Shown here in pieces: positions 17,955 to 26,377 of a stretch of DNA of 64,000 bases. How positions within the stretch are numbered: position 1 is the first letter of the stretch; every line of letters begins with the position of its first letter. Source of the DNA: Bacteroidales bacterium (GTDB lineage: Bacteria > Bacteroidota > Bacteroidia > Bacteroidales > Muribaculaceae). The position numbers and the translations under genes were made by a program. A model generated the notes under the pieces. That model saw only the letters and a program-made list of their open reading frames with translations. It made no database searches and was not told the origin of the DNA. The DNA is taken from NCBI GenBank assembly GCA_003150235.1, contig QAMW01000009.1, positions 54,639-118,638 on the forward strand. Reading direction: 5' to 3'.

Positions 17955-20744
17955 ATGAAGAAATTCTATTCACTAATTTTCTTGCTGACATGTCTCGGCA
18001 TGGGAATCCACGCCCAGATTGTAACGACCTCGCCTGCAATCCTGCAGGAAAATAGCCGTGACATTGTAATCACCTTTCATGCCGATGAAGGTAATAAGGG
18101 TCTTGCCGGACTCACCGAGAAAGACGCCGTGTACGCTCATACCGGTGTGATACTTAAAGGTTCCGACCAGTGGATGTATGCCCCGTCATGGACAGTAAAT
18201 CAGGATAAGTACAAGATGACTTACGTATCGCCCGACACATGGTCGCTAACCATTCCTGAAATCAGCACTTATTACGGAGTAAAGGAAGGGGAAGTCGTTG
18301 AGCGGCTCGCTTTCGTGTTCCGCAACTCAAATGGTTCCAAGGAAGGCAAGACTGCTTCGGGAGGCGACATATTTGTCAATGTATATCCTGCCGATGAATT
18401 GTCATTGGTGATAACACCCTCCGTTGAGCCGGGTGTGCTTTCAGAAGCGACTACAGTTCATTTCACTGTCAACACGACTTCAGAAGCCGACATCGCCCTT
18501 TATGCCAACGACAAGGAGCTTACCTCCGCTAAAAACACCGACAACCTCGCTTACGACTACAATATCGATGCGATGGGCACCACCACGATAAAGGCGACAG
18601 CGACAGCAGGAGGCAAGACTATAGAGTCAAGTCTGGTCTACGTGCGTCCTAATGCACCTATGGCAAAAGAGTATCCGGGAGGTAAGCCGCAGATGGGTGC
18701 CGTTCGCGCTGCCAATGGCACAACTTATTTCTGTCTCGCAGCACCGGGAAAAGAGAAGGCAAATATTGTGGGCTCATGGAACGGATATATCCCCTCAGCC
18801 GACACATATTATCAGGACTATGAAGGCAACCGCTACTTCTGGTGGAGTGTGGACGGACTCAAAGAAAACACCGACTACATATATTATTATATCGTAGATA
18901 CAGCCACCAAGGTCGGCGACCCGTATGCGCGTCTCATCCTCGACCCCTCCAACGACAAGTACATCCCGGAAAGCGTATTTCCCGATATGCCGGCATATCC
19001 GTCGGCATACGTGACAGGAAATGTGCCTGTAGCCGTCTACAACTCCGGAGCCGACACCTACGACTGGAAGATAAAAGACTTCAAGGGTGTCGACAAAGAC
19101 CGTCTTGTAATTTACGAGCTGCTTATTCGTGACTTTACCGGTACTGAGGGACAGGCTAAAGGCAACGGCACACTTGCCGGTGTAATGGAAAAGCTCGACT
19201 ATCTGCAGAGTCTCGGCATCAATGCCATCGAGCTTCTCCCGATTATGGAATTTAACGGTAATAACTCGTGGGGTTATAATCCTAACTTCTATTTTGCCCC
19301 CGACAAGGCATACGGTACTCCCGACGATTACCGCCGGTTGATTGACGCGGCACACGAAAGAGGTATGGCGGTGATTCTCGACGTGGTTTTCAACCAGACC
19401 GACGGTCTGCATCCATGGTATAAGATGTATCCGGCATCAAAAAATCCATTCTACAATGCAAGCGCCCCCCACTCTTACAGCGTATTGAACGACTGGAAAC
19501 AGGAAAACCCGCTCGTGCAGCAGCAGTTCAAGGATGTGCTCCGCTACTGGCTTGAGGCATACAATGTCGACGGATTCCGTTTTGACCTCGTTAAGGGTCT
19601 TGGCGATGACGACAGCTATGGTGCCACTTATAATGCATCGACCAATAAATACACCGGTGTCACAGAAGCAAAGACCAACGCCTATAATGCATCACGCGTG
19701 GCACGCATGAAGGAACTCCACGCCGCAATGATGGAAGTTAACCCCGATGCCTACTTTATCAACGAGAATCTCGCCGGTGCAAAGGAGGAAAACGAGATGG
19801 CAGCCGATGGCGAGCTCAACTGGGCTAACATCAACAACGCATCCTGCCAGTTTGCTATGGGTTGGCCTGAAGGATGCCAGCTCAACCGCTTCTATTCTAT
19901 CAGTGACGGCCGCACAAAAGGCTCAACTGTATCCTACGCCGAGAGCCACGATGAGGAACGCATGGCATTCAAGATCAACAAATGGGGAGCTGCAGGAGTG
20001 AAAGGCGATACTGAAGTCGCCATGCGCCGTCTTGGTTCAGTAGCAGCAATAATGCTGATGACTCCAGGCTCTCACATGATTTGGCAGTTCCAGGAATTCG
20101 GTGCAGATGAATCGACCAAGAAGACCGATAGTGCCGGGAATCCTACCGGGGAAAATAATACCAACCCCAAGAAAGTGATTTGGAGTTATCTTGACAATCC
20201 CGACCGCGCTGCATTGCACAACACCTACGCAGCTCTCAACGGCATTCGCAACGACAATCCGGGTCTTTTCGGTAACAATGCCACCGCGACTATGAAATGC
20301 AACTCCGTAAGTTCGTCAAAATGGGGCAGCGGATTCACCATCAGCCTTTCCGACGGTGCAAAAGAGCTGTATTGTGTAGTCAATCCGGAAGTCACATCCG
20401 AAATGAAGATTGCTGTGCCGTTCAAAAACGACGCTTCGACCTATCATCTCGTTCTGGCAAGTCCCTCCACCACCCCGTCACTATCGGGCAGCGAGGCAAC
20501 TCTCGCCCCCGGCGCATTTGCCATCTACGGCACTCTCGACATCTCAGGACTTGACAACACCATCGACGACCTCACTCCCGCCGTAACAGTCAAAGGCGAC
20601 GTAGGCTCGATAACAGTTGAAGGCGACTATGACACACTCAGTGTATATACCCTCACCGGCATCATGACCGGCTGCGACAATCTCGCCCCCGGCATCTATA
20701 TCGTGACCGTCGACGGCACCACCCACAAAGTATTAGTCCGCTAA
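17955..20744 (+). CDS. Secreted GH13 alpha-amylase family glycoside hydrolase
   Basis: A 929-residue exported enzyme acting on alpha-1,4/1,6-glucans such as starch or glycogen. Signal peptide ends at IHAQ (residue 21). Two beta-sandwich regions precede the catalytic part; the second (about residues 250-330) resembles a CBM48/early-set domain. The (beta/alpha)8 barrel has all four conserved regions: DVVFNQ at 476-481, GFRFD with nucleophile D544, INEN with acid/base E604, and ESHDEE with D666. Region I has Gln where many GH13 enzymes have His. The last 80 residues end in a beta-rich tail (SVYTLTGIMTG ... GIYIVTVDG) like a type IX secretion sorting domain. Debranching activity is possible; exact specificity is not decidable. 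Confidence 0.88.
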   Translation: MKKFYSLIFLLTCLGMGIHAQIVTTSPAILQENSRDIVITFHADEGNKGLAGLTEKDAVYAHTGVILKGSDQWMYAPSWTVNQDKYKMTYVSPDTWSLTIPEISTYYGVKEGEVVERLAFVFRNSNGSKEGKTASGGDIFVNVYPADELSLVITPSVEPGVLSEATTVHFTVNTTSEADIALYANDKELTSAKNTDNLAYDYNIDAMGTTTIKATATAGGKTIESSLVYVRPNAPMAKEYPGGKPQMGAVRAANGTTYFCLAAPGKEKANIVGSWNGYIPSADTYYQDYEGNRYFWWSVDGLKENTDYIYYYIVDTATKVGDPYARLILDPSNDKYIPESVFPDMPAYPSAYVTGNVPVAVYNSGADTYDWKIKDFKGVDKDRLVIYELLIRDFTGTEGQAKGNGTLAGVMEKLDYLQSLGINAIELLPIMEFNGNNSWGYNPNFYFAPDKAYGTPDDYRRLIDAAHERGMAVILDVVFNQTDGLHPWYKMYPASKNPFYNASAPHSYSVLNDWKQENPLVQQQFKDVLRYWLEAYNVDGFRFDLVKGLGDDDSYGATYNASTNKYTGVTEAKTNAYNASRVARMKELHAAMMEVNPDAYFINENLAGAKEENEMAADGELNWANINNASCQFAMGWPEGCQLNRFYSISDGRTKGSTVSYAESHDEERMAFKINKWGAAGVKGDTEVAMRRLGSVAAIMLMTPGSHMIWQFQEFGADESTKKTDSAGNPTGENNTNPKKVIWSYLDNPDRAALHNTYAALNGIRNDNPGLFGNNATATMKCNSVSSSKWGSGFTISLSDGAKELYCVVNPEVTSEMKIAVPFKNDASTYHLVLASPSTTPSLSGSEATLAPGAFAIYGTLDISGLDNTIDDLTPAVTVKGDVGSITVEGDYDTLSVYTLTGIMTGCDNLAPGIYIVTVDGTTHKVLVR

Positions 20745-20762
20745 TCACCACTCCTCACCAAC

Positions 20763-20800
20763 AAAAATAGGGTTGCGCCATTTGACGCAACCCTATTTTT
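20763..20800. terminator. Bidirectional terminator after the GH13 gene
   Basis: AAAAATAGGGTTGCG pairs perfectly with CGCAACCCTATTTTT, a 15-base stem with a poly-T on either strand. It separates the amylase from the convergent accessory island. Confidence 0.92.
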
Positions 20801-20839
20801 ATTTCCGATTTTGATTATAAAATTACAAACTTTATTCTT

Positions 20840-21193
20840 TTATCGTCGGGGAGTTGACTTGTTGCGAATGTCAAGAGTATAAATCAGCAGTGCGATTGAA
20901 TGGAAAGTGTTTAGGAGCAACGCATAAAACCACCATGTCATTCCGCTACCATATCGGCTGTTAAACACAAAATTGTAAGCCAATATCGCATTATACACAA
21001 ACATCGTAATCAAATTACCATAAGCAACTCTCGGTCTTGCCACATGGCATAACAAAGTAGATAATAGCGATAGCGCATAAACTCCACCAAGCAAAGCTGT
21101 ATCTTCACTCCGGCCCTCAGACAAACAACACCCGACCATGACTACAAGCATTGCACCCCACGTTATCCAAAATCGTTTATCAGTCAGATTCAT
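20840..21193 (-). CDS. Small polytopic membrane protein, unknown
   Basis: A 117-residue hydrophobic protein with about four predicted membrane helices (starting WITWGAMLVVMVGCC, then ALSLLSTLLCHV, LITMFVYNAILAYNFVF and WFYALLLNTFHSIALLIY). I recognise no family. The ATG at 21193 is preferred to the TTG three codons upstream. It overlaps the preceding gene by 14 bases and is the last gene of the accessory operon. Confidence 0.6.
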   Translation of the reverse strand: MNLTDKRFWITWGAMLVVMVGCCLSEGRSEDTALLGGVYALSLLSTLLCHVARPRVAYGNLITMFVYNAILAYNFVFNSRYGSGMTWWFYALLLNTFHSIALLIYTLDIRNKSTPRR

Positions 21194-21857
21194 AATTATC
21201 AAGATATACTGTTAGTCGAGTAAATGAAGATTTCATATCGTCTGTGAAATCTTCTTTCTTTACAATTCTTTTATACATTTGTTTAATGTTCTCGTATTTA
21301 GGATTATTTGAGAGCTTGGCTGATATTAGTCCAACCATGCAATGAGTATCAAGACCGGAACAATATGGGCTATATCGTTCAATAGGAAGATTATTGAATA
21401 GTCGGTCTATTGAGTTAATACTCTCATATTGAGAGAGAAAATCCAATGCGAGGGAAAGTAATGGAGATAACCCTATATAAAGCTGATTATAGTCCTCACG
21501 CTCATCATCAGATAGAATAAATCTATCCGTCTTTTTTACTTGCATTTGCCATCGCAAATCCGGATTAAAGCCATTGGATTTTATTTTCTGAAGCAATCTC
21601 AGATTTATAAATGCTGAATGATTCAAATGGAAACCATAGGTATTGCAGATGGCAGTTATATCCCTAAAATCCACACCGACATAAGGAAAGAGATGGACCT
21701 CAAATCCCCATGAATTTGTAGAGAACCATATTTCATCAGTTCTGTTGCCGTCTTTTCTGCTTAATGCAAATCTACTTTTGACAGCCTTGAACCCATTGGA
21801 TGTTGCAAAAGGCTCCAAAACTGAAAATACATGTTTCTTTATATCTTGTATTTTCAT
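21180..21857 (-). CDS. Hypothetical cytoplasmic protein in the accessory operon
   Basis: A 225-residue soluble protein with no signal or membrane segment. The N-terminal half has the alternating pattern IWFSTNSWGFEVHLFPYVGVDF, reminiscent of DUF4304-like proteins found in toxin-immunity and defence contexts, but this is resemblance only. The C-terminal half is helical. The start at 21857 lies three bases after the previous stop, so it is translationally linked to the membrane protein upstream. Confidence 0.6.
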   Translation of the reverse strand: MKIQDIKKHVFSVLEPFATSNGFKAVKSRFALSRKDGNRTDEIWFSTNSWGFEVHLFPYVGVDFRDITAICNTYGFHLNHSAFINLRLLQKIKSNGFNPDLRWQMQVKKTDRFILSDDEREDYNQLYIGLSPLLSLALDFLSQYESINSIDRLFNNLPIERYSPYCSGLDTHCMVGLISAKLSNNPKYENIKQMYKRIVKKEDFTDDMKSSFTRLTVYLDNYESD

Positions 21858-21860
21858 AGC

Positions 21861-22415
21861 TCAAACATCTCTAATTATCGAAATAATAAAAATGAGGGCT
21901 ATACCTATAAGTGCCACTAAAAGTATTCCAACCAGATATTTATATTGACGATGAGAAGATTGGCAATCGTAAACATCCTTACCGCCAAATCTCTCAATAG
22001 CCTCTTTGACGCTCTTGTCGCGACAGTATTTTCCCGAAAGGCTGACAAATATGTGTTGCTCATGTTTATTATCAGATTTGGCAACGATAAATAAATCGCG
22101 CTCAAAAAGAGTCGGAGAGGCCGAGGTTCTGTAATATACCTCACATTTCTTTATCTCAGACCAATTAAGAGTAGTATTCTTACTCCAATCTTTAATCTCA
22201 ATACCGTCGGCATCTATTCTAAGAAAGTCACACCCGAATTGGAGATATTTGAAGATATAAATCAATGTGATTATTCCGAAAAACAATGTGCCAACAATCG
22301 CTCCGACATGCCATCCCTCAGTGCAGCCCCAATAGATGAAAGAAGCCAAACAAACAAGGCAAAAAAGAGGAAACGTAAACGCCTCTTTCGCAATATATTC
22401 ATCTTGCTGTATCAT
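21861..22415 (-). CDS. Membrane protein with PH-like middle domain, unknown
   Basis: A 184-residue protein with two N-terminal membrane helices, a soluble central region (DADGIEIKDWSKNTTLNWSEIKKCEVY, a pattern like bacterial PH or YcxB-like domains) and a C-terminal helix (YLVGILLVALIGIALIFIISII). The reading frame extends further upstream, but the ATG at 22415 has a strong AAGGAGG Shine-Dalgarno sequence a few bases before it and overlaps the stop of a small upstream gene (ATGA). This start is therefore well supported. Confidence 0.65.
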   Translation of the reverse strand: MIQQDEYIAKEAFTFPLFCLVCLASFIYWGCTEGWHVGAIVGTLFFGIITLIYIFKYLQFGCDFLRIDADGIEIKDWSKNTTLNWSEIKKCEVYYRTSASPTLFERDLFIVAKSDNKHEQHIFVSLSGKYCRDKSVKEAIERFGGKDVYDCQSSHRQYKYLVGILLVALIGIALIFIISIIRDV

Positions 22416-22588
22416 CGCTTGCCTCCTTTCCTGTTGATGAGCCAAAGGATGCCGCCCCAAAACAGTACGTTTGCACTGACCAATAGGGTATTGGTCAACG
22501 GGTCGGGCGAGTCGAAGCAGAATATCAGGCTGAACATAAATAAGAACATGACAACCGCCGAGGTTATGAATTTACCAATTTGATCCAT
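22412..22588 (-). CDS. Small 58-residue membrane protein
   Basis: A short gene embedded in the operon. It encodes 58 residues with two hydrophobic helices (ITSAVVMFLFMFSLIFCF and LLVSANVLFWGGILWLI), separated by an acidic DSPDP turn and ended by RKGGKR. The ATG at 22588 is preceded by AAAGGAGG about 11 bases upstream, and its TGA overlaps the ATG of the next gene. It overlaps the 3-prime end of the preceding gene by 25 bases. The strong ribosome sites at both ends and the exact coupling make it a credible gene. Confidence 0.7.
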   Translation of the reverse strand: MDQIGKFITSAVVMFLFMFSLIFCFDSPDPLTNTLLVSANVLFWGGILWLINRKGGKR

Positions 22589-23442
22589 TCTTTACCATAC
22601 CTCCTTTCCAAACTCTGTACAAAAGTTCTGACATCCTTAGGCGATAGATTGATAGTAGAATCTTTAGGGAATGACAACCGGGTAAAGTTGTTATTAAAAA
22701 CCATCACACTCAAACTGTCATTTCCAAGAAAATCAATATTATAAGTTATGGAATCTTCATACATTATTTCTCCTCCTTCGTAATTAATTTCCGCGAAATT
22801 GTCTGGAAAAACAAATGTTCCATAAGATTTTTGCGATAACAAAGGTTGTGCGTGATAAAGGCTGTCAATGAAAGCGTTTATATCATTGGTGTGACGATGA
22901 TATCGTGCCGAATCAATAGGAATAACCCATGCGGCTGGCGATTCCCCATGCTCTACTCCATACATGCAGCCTTTCAGTGTGTCGACTTTGAAACAGTCTA
23001 CTTTTCTGTTTCCATAATCATATAACCTGATGCCTCGTGACAGTCCGCGGATAAACAGTCCCTCCTTTTTACCTAATCTATAATGCGGGGCAGCCATCAT
23101 AATCCCTCTACTTTCATAAAGCACATAATCACCATCTTCAGCCACAATAAAATGTCGACCACAGTAAAATAGCAGTGGCAATATAAGAATTGCCGGAATG
23201 AGCGAAAACCAGAAATCTATTCTCAACCACCATCTCAGCAATTTAGGTTTTTCAAGACCTCGGCTGACAGGGAGTGCAAGCAATCCAAGAACATAGCCTC
23301 CAATCATCAGCCAGCTGATTAAATTCCACCGCCACATCACGCCACTTTCAGTCACATTTATCATCAATATGACAATCGGCAGAAGCGCAATCTGCGCCCA
23401 CACCATCCACAGCACTATTTTATATCGGAGAGAATCTGACAT
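22564..23442 (-). CDS. Membrane protein of unknown function
   Basis: A 292-residue protein with three N-terminal membrane helices (residues about 10-30, 40-60 and 75-95) and a long outward soluble domain of about 190 residues. That domain includes regions rich in Tyr and Asp. I recognise no family. The start lies five bases after the upstream DKNYY lipoprotein stop, in the same operon as the radical SAM gene. The 3-prime end overlaps a small membrane-protein gene. Confidence 0.6.
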   Translation of the reverse strand: MSDSLRYKIVLWMVWAQIALLPIVILMINVTESGVMWRWNLISWLMIGGYVLGLLALPVSRGLEKPKLLRWWLRIDFWFSLIPAILILPLLFYCGRHFIVAEDGDYVLYESRGIMMAAPHYRLGKKEGLFIRGLSRGIRLYDYGNRKVDCFKVDTLKGCMYGVEHGESPAAWVIPIDSARYHRHTNDINAFIDSLYHAQPLLSQKSYGTFVFPDNFAEINYEGGEIMYEDSITYNIDFLGNDSLSVMVFNNNFTRLSFPKDSTINLSPKDVRTFVQSLERRYGKEWIKLVNS

Positions 23443-23447
23443 AGCGG

Positions 23448-23927
23448 CTATAAATTGAGTTTTGCGATGCTGTCATTCCATTCAATCACTTCACCGTCGT
23501 GAAACATCTTGTTTCCGGAAACAGCATAGCCATTACCAATATATTTGAATTGTGACGGTTTTGCACCTTTAAGCACTATCTTTTCAGCAACTTCACCTCC
23601 GAATCCCTCATATTCGCCGGTTTCTTTATCTTCTTTAAAACCCTCATAGCATATCACTACTTGCGGATAATATACATGATGCTTGTCTTTGGCGTACTCC
23701 GAGCCTTTGCACACACGGAATGTTTCAATATCCGCGCCGACATTATCTTCTTCAGTGAAATCCCCGACTATATATCCCCAATAAATCTGACCTCCAATAT
23801 TATTGTAACCTTCTGCAAAACTATCGACAGGCACACTTACCCACTCGCCTTTATCGGAAATATTATCACTTCGATATGTGCATGAGGTAATTAGGACTGA
23901 CCATATTATCAATAAATATATCTTCAT
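23448..23927 (-). CDS. DKNYY-family lipoprotein
   Basis: A 159-residue lipoprotein: signal peptide and lipobox LITSC near residue 16. The motif YAKDKHHVYYP matches the DKNYY repeat family, whose members are surface or periplasmic proteins of unknown role. A second weaker copy is seen around GNGYAVSGNKMFHDGEVI. An in-frame GTG one codon upstream is possible, but the ATG at 23927 is two bases after the previous stop and gives a normal signal peptide. It belongs to the accessory operon. Confidence 0.7.
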   Translation of the reverse strand: MKIYLLIIWSVLITSCTYRSDNISDKGEWVSVPVDSFAEGYNNIGGQIYWGYIVGDFTEEDNVGADIETFRVCKGSEYAKDKHHVYYPQVVICYEGFKEDKETGEYEGFGGEVAEKIVLKGAKPSQFKYIGNGYAVSGNKMFHDGEVIEWNDSIAKLNL

Positions 23928-23929
23928 CA

Positions 23930-24856
23930 CTATTTCTGCTTTTTGTGTTTGAACTGGATGGTTTTATTGGCGTTGCGTTTGGGATATTTGACCTTGATTA
24001 TTACTGGGACGTCATAACCCTCGGCCTCTATGCGGAGTGTCGCTTCTTTAAGCGGCTTGTCATTTTCGTCTTGCAATCCATAGTCATAATCCCAATAAAT
24101 ACGGCATGGATGCTTCTCGTCAAAGTATTCCGGAGATAGATGTTCGGAATCTTCCTCCCCGTCCTCATCAATCCATACCCGCCCAATATAAAGATTATCA
24201 CGATCAATCACTTTTCCTTTTTCGTCAGTCACTTTAAGGTCGAGGTAATGATTTATCTCTCGCCTTACAACCGGAACTTCTCCCAATAAGACGACCTTCG
24301 TATCCAACGTCACGGTGATTGGCAGGGTCACATCAGTTACGGTTACTATTTTGGATTTGAAGCCAACGTAAGACACCTTTATCGTGTCGCCTACTTGCGC
24401 ATCGACTTCAAACTTTCCGTAAATATCTGTTGCTGTTCCTTTGCCATTTGTGATATTTACTACTGTCGCACCAATTAGCTCTTCTGTAACTGTTGAGTCG
24501 ACATCGGTTGTGCATTTAACCCTCCCTTTAACTTTTACGGAATCGAGACGAGTTGTAACAATGCTGTCGCTGGGCAACATCTTAATATCTGTTGCTGTTT
24601 GAGCCTCGGAAGTCATCGGCATGAGCATGGCGATGGAAGCCGCCGATATTCCGGCAAAGGCTACGGCTTTCCCGGCGAGAGAGCGCGCGCGAAGCTGCTG
24701 CTCCAAATAGCGCACCTCAGCCTCACATTTGGGGCATGTGCCGAGGCAGTCACCCTTGTAACGACATTCCGATGTAACAAATTCAATATCGTTAGCCTCG
24801 GCAATCTGCCGGCGTATCTCTTTCAGTATCTTACAGGTCTGCTTTCCTCGTGCCAT
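23930..24856 (-). CDS. Cys-leader protein with carboxypeptidase-regulatory-like domain
   Basis: A 308-residue protein with three parts. Residues 1-60 are the shared module with C8, C31, C37, C41 and C44 (spacing C-x5-C-x3-C-x2-C for the last four). Residues about 60-85 form a signal-like segment with a positive n-region (LRARS) and an A-Q signal-peptidase-I-like end (SEAQ). The exported part has a CarboxypepD_reg-like beta-sandwich (LIGATVVNITNGKGTATD ... GKFEVDA ... VGFKSK), as in the N-termini of TonB-dependent transporters, then a second beta-rich region ending in KHKKQK. The ATG at 24856 lies two bases after the stop of the preceding gene. The function of the Cys module is unknown. Confidence 0.75.
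   Translation of the reverse strand: MARGKQTCKILKEIRRQIAEANDIEFVTSECRYKGDCLGTCPKCEAEVRYLEQQLRARSLAGKAVAFAGISAASIAMLMPMTSEAQTATDIKMLPSDSIVTTRLDSVKVKGRVKCTTDVDSTVTEELIGATVVNITNGKGTATDIYGKFEVDAQVGDTIKVSYVGFKSKIVTVTDVTLPITVTLDTKVVLLGEVPVVRREINHYLDLKVTDEKGKVIDRDNLYIGRVWIDEDGEEDSEHLSPEYFDEKHPCRIYWDYDYGLQDENDKPLKEATLRIEAEGYDVPVIIKVKYPKRNANKTIQFKHKKQK
24620..24856 (-). repeat. Copy A of the duplicated Cys-leader segment
   Basis: The 5-prime part of the gene is nearly identical to two other segments (copies B and C) in the island. It covers the five-cysteine module and the start of the export segment, including the shared start context CTATGGCACGAGG. It lacks the lipobox part that copies B and C share. 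Confidence 0.85.
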
Positions 24857-24858
24857 AG

Positions 24859-25662
24859 TCAATCTGGGGGTAATTTGAATGTAATGGGAAGATTCAAATA
24901 TGTGTTGACTTTTTTGCCATTAATAGTGCCGGGAGTGAAATTCGGGAATAATCTTACTACCCGTAAAGCCTCTCGGTCAAGAGCAGAATCTTTCCCTCGT
25001 ACTATTCTCGGTTCACAAACACGACCTAATGTGTCAACATAGAACTGTACAACCACACGACCTTGAATCCCCTCTTTTAATTGTTCTTCGGGATATTTCA
25101 AATGCTGACCTATGAAACGTAACATTTCAGCGGGACCTCCCGGAAATTGTGGCATCTGTTCAACACAACTGTAAACTCCACTTTCATCCGGATTTTTCGG
25201 CCGCTCTTCAGGCATTTCGCCTTGTGTTACTACTTCATTAGGATCATTGCTTATTTCACCTTCTTTGATACCTGAAACTTCGGTTTCAGAATTGAAAATT
25301 GTATCTCTGTTTTTGGATAATAAACATTCCTCATCAATTTCTCCCTCGAAATCCATCATGTCGGTTCTTTCTATCGGCTCGCCTTGCAAAGTTTCGTTTG
25401 ATTGATTTGACGATGTACCGCTGCAGCCAGACACAAAAATCATGCCTGCCGATATTCCGGCAAGGGCTACGGCTTTCCCGGCGAGAGAGCGGGCGCGGAG
25501 TTGCTGCTCCAGGTAGCGCACTTCGGCTTCGCATTTGGGGCATGTGCCGAGACAGTCGCCCTTGTAGCGACATTCCGATGTCACGAACTCGATGCCGTTA
25601 GCATCGGCAATCTGCCCCCGTATCTCTTTCAGTATCTTGCAGGTTTGTTTTCCTCGTGCCAT
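24859..25662 (-). CDS. Cys-leader TonB-like lipoprotein candidate
   Basis: A 267-residue protein. The N-terminal five-cysteine module (C8, C31, C37, C41, C44) is followed by the export segment and a lipobox VSGC with Cys80. A long Asp/Glu-rich linker leads to a TonB C-terminal domain at about residues 160-265: VEQMPQFPGG, LKYPEEQLKEGIQGRVVVQFYV, DREALRVV and NGKKVNTYLNLPITF. TonB_C domains couple the inner membrane to outer-membrane receptors. The lipobox would instead make this a lipoprotein if cleaved, which is unusual. The start lies two bases after the radical SAM stop. Confidence 0.8.
   Translation of the reverse strand: MARGKQTCKILKEIRGQIADANGIEFVTSECRYKGDCLGTCPKCEAEVRYLEQQLRARSLAGKAVALAGISAGMIFVSGCSGTSSNQSNETLQGEPIERTDMMDFEGEIDEECLLSKNRDTIFNSETEVSGIKEGEISNDPNEVVTQGEMPEERPKNPDESGVYSCVEQMPQFPGGPAEMLRFIGQHLKYPEEQLKEGIQGRVVVQFYVDTLGRVCEPRIVRGKDSALDREALRVVRLFPNFTPGTINGKKVNTYLNLPITFKLPPD
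25375..25662 (-). repeat. Copy B of the duplicated Cys-leader segment
   Basis: About 285 bases with very high identity to copy C at 27526-27813, covering the Cys module, export segment, lipobox and the following Ser/Asn-rich start of the linker. The duplication boundary stops inside the linker. The TonB domains are much more diverged, which suggests recent duplication or gene conversion of the 5-prime part only. Confidence 0.85.
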
Positions 25663-25664
25663 AG

Positions 25665-26288
25665 TCAGTGTTTGCGGATTTGATAGGTGAATAAATCGAG
25701 TCGGTTGAAGCCGAGAGCTTCAAGAGCCTTGCGGCTTGCCTCGCGGTCTGTATCGGTATTATAGCCCGGTATCAGCGGTATGCGGACGATGCAGTCGCTT
25801 TGGCGTCCTGCATCAGCTATAAGGCGAAGATTGTCAAGAGTAAGGTCGTTGCTCTGACCCGTGTAGTTGCGGTAAATGTCATGGTTCATATCCTTGATGT
25901 CGATAATCAGGGTATTGACCACCGGGAGCAGAGCCTCAATGTTTGCCGACGATACGTTGAGCGATGATTCCAGATTAATCTGCCATGCGGGGCCACACAA
26001 TTCGCTGAACTCACGTATAAACTGCGGACGCAGACATGGCTCGCCACCCCCGAAAGTCACGCCGCCGTTTGTTGCGATGAAATAAAGCTCATCGATGCGC
26101 GTCTCGTCATACAGTTCCTCCGGTGAATACTCGCGGAAATGCCCGTCATCGCCCAGCGACTGCGGATTCAGGCAATATCGACAACGGAGCGTACAGCCAT
26201 GAAAGGCAACAAGCGTAGTGACTCCATCGCCGTCAGTCGAAAGGCGATGCCGTGCGATACCTATTATCTTAGCCCGTTGCTTTTTCAT
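25665..26288 (-). CDS. Small radical SAM protein resembling glycyl-radical-enzyme activases
   Basis: A 207-residue cytoplasmic iron-sulfur enzyme. The cluster motif is C32-x3-C36-x2-C39 (GCTLRCRYCLNPQ). The SAM-binding GGGEP is at residues 80-84 in the activase-type context VTFGGGEP. IDIKDMNHDIYRNYTG matches the PflA-type DLK...YTG signature. The second-cluster ferredoxin insert of many activases is absent. No glycyl radical enzyme is in the window. The gene starts an overlapping or near-overlapping series of genes including two Cys-leader proteins, so a role in modifying or activating those is plausible but unproved. Confidence 0.8.
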   Translation of the reverse strand: MKKQRAKIIGIARHRLSTDGDGVTTLVAFHGCTLRCRYCLNPQSLGDDGHFREYSPEELYDETRIDELYFIATNGGVTFGGGEPCLRPQFIREFSELCGPAWQINLESSLNVSSANIEALLPVVNTLIIDIKDMNHDIYRNYTGQSNDLTLDNLRLIADAGRQSDCIVRIPLIPGYNTDTDREASRKALEALGFNRLDLFTYQIRKH

Positions 26289-26341
26289 GTGTCTATTATC
26301 TGTAATTAAGCGAAGTTACAATGAATAATCGACATCAGGTG

Positions 26342-26375
26342 TGACAAATGTCCCATTTTAGCATGAGTTACTCAT
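26342..26375. promoter_or_regulatory. Paired palindromes between four-helix gene and radical SAM gene
   Basis: The 89-base gap holds GACA-AA-TGTC (26343-26352) and ATGAGT-T-ACTCAT (26363-26375). Both are perfect short inverted repeats and could be operators for the radical SAM operon. No matching TAnnTTTG box is evident nearby. Confidence 0.35.
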
Positions 26376-26377
26376 AA

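Noticed and set aside
24859..25662. Ordinary energy transducer TonB
   Set aside because: TonB normally has a short cytoplasmic tail and a single anchor helix without a lipobox. The long Cys module and lipobox do not fit, and no ExbB or ExbD gene is in the window.
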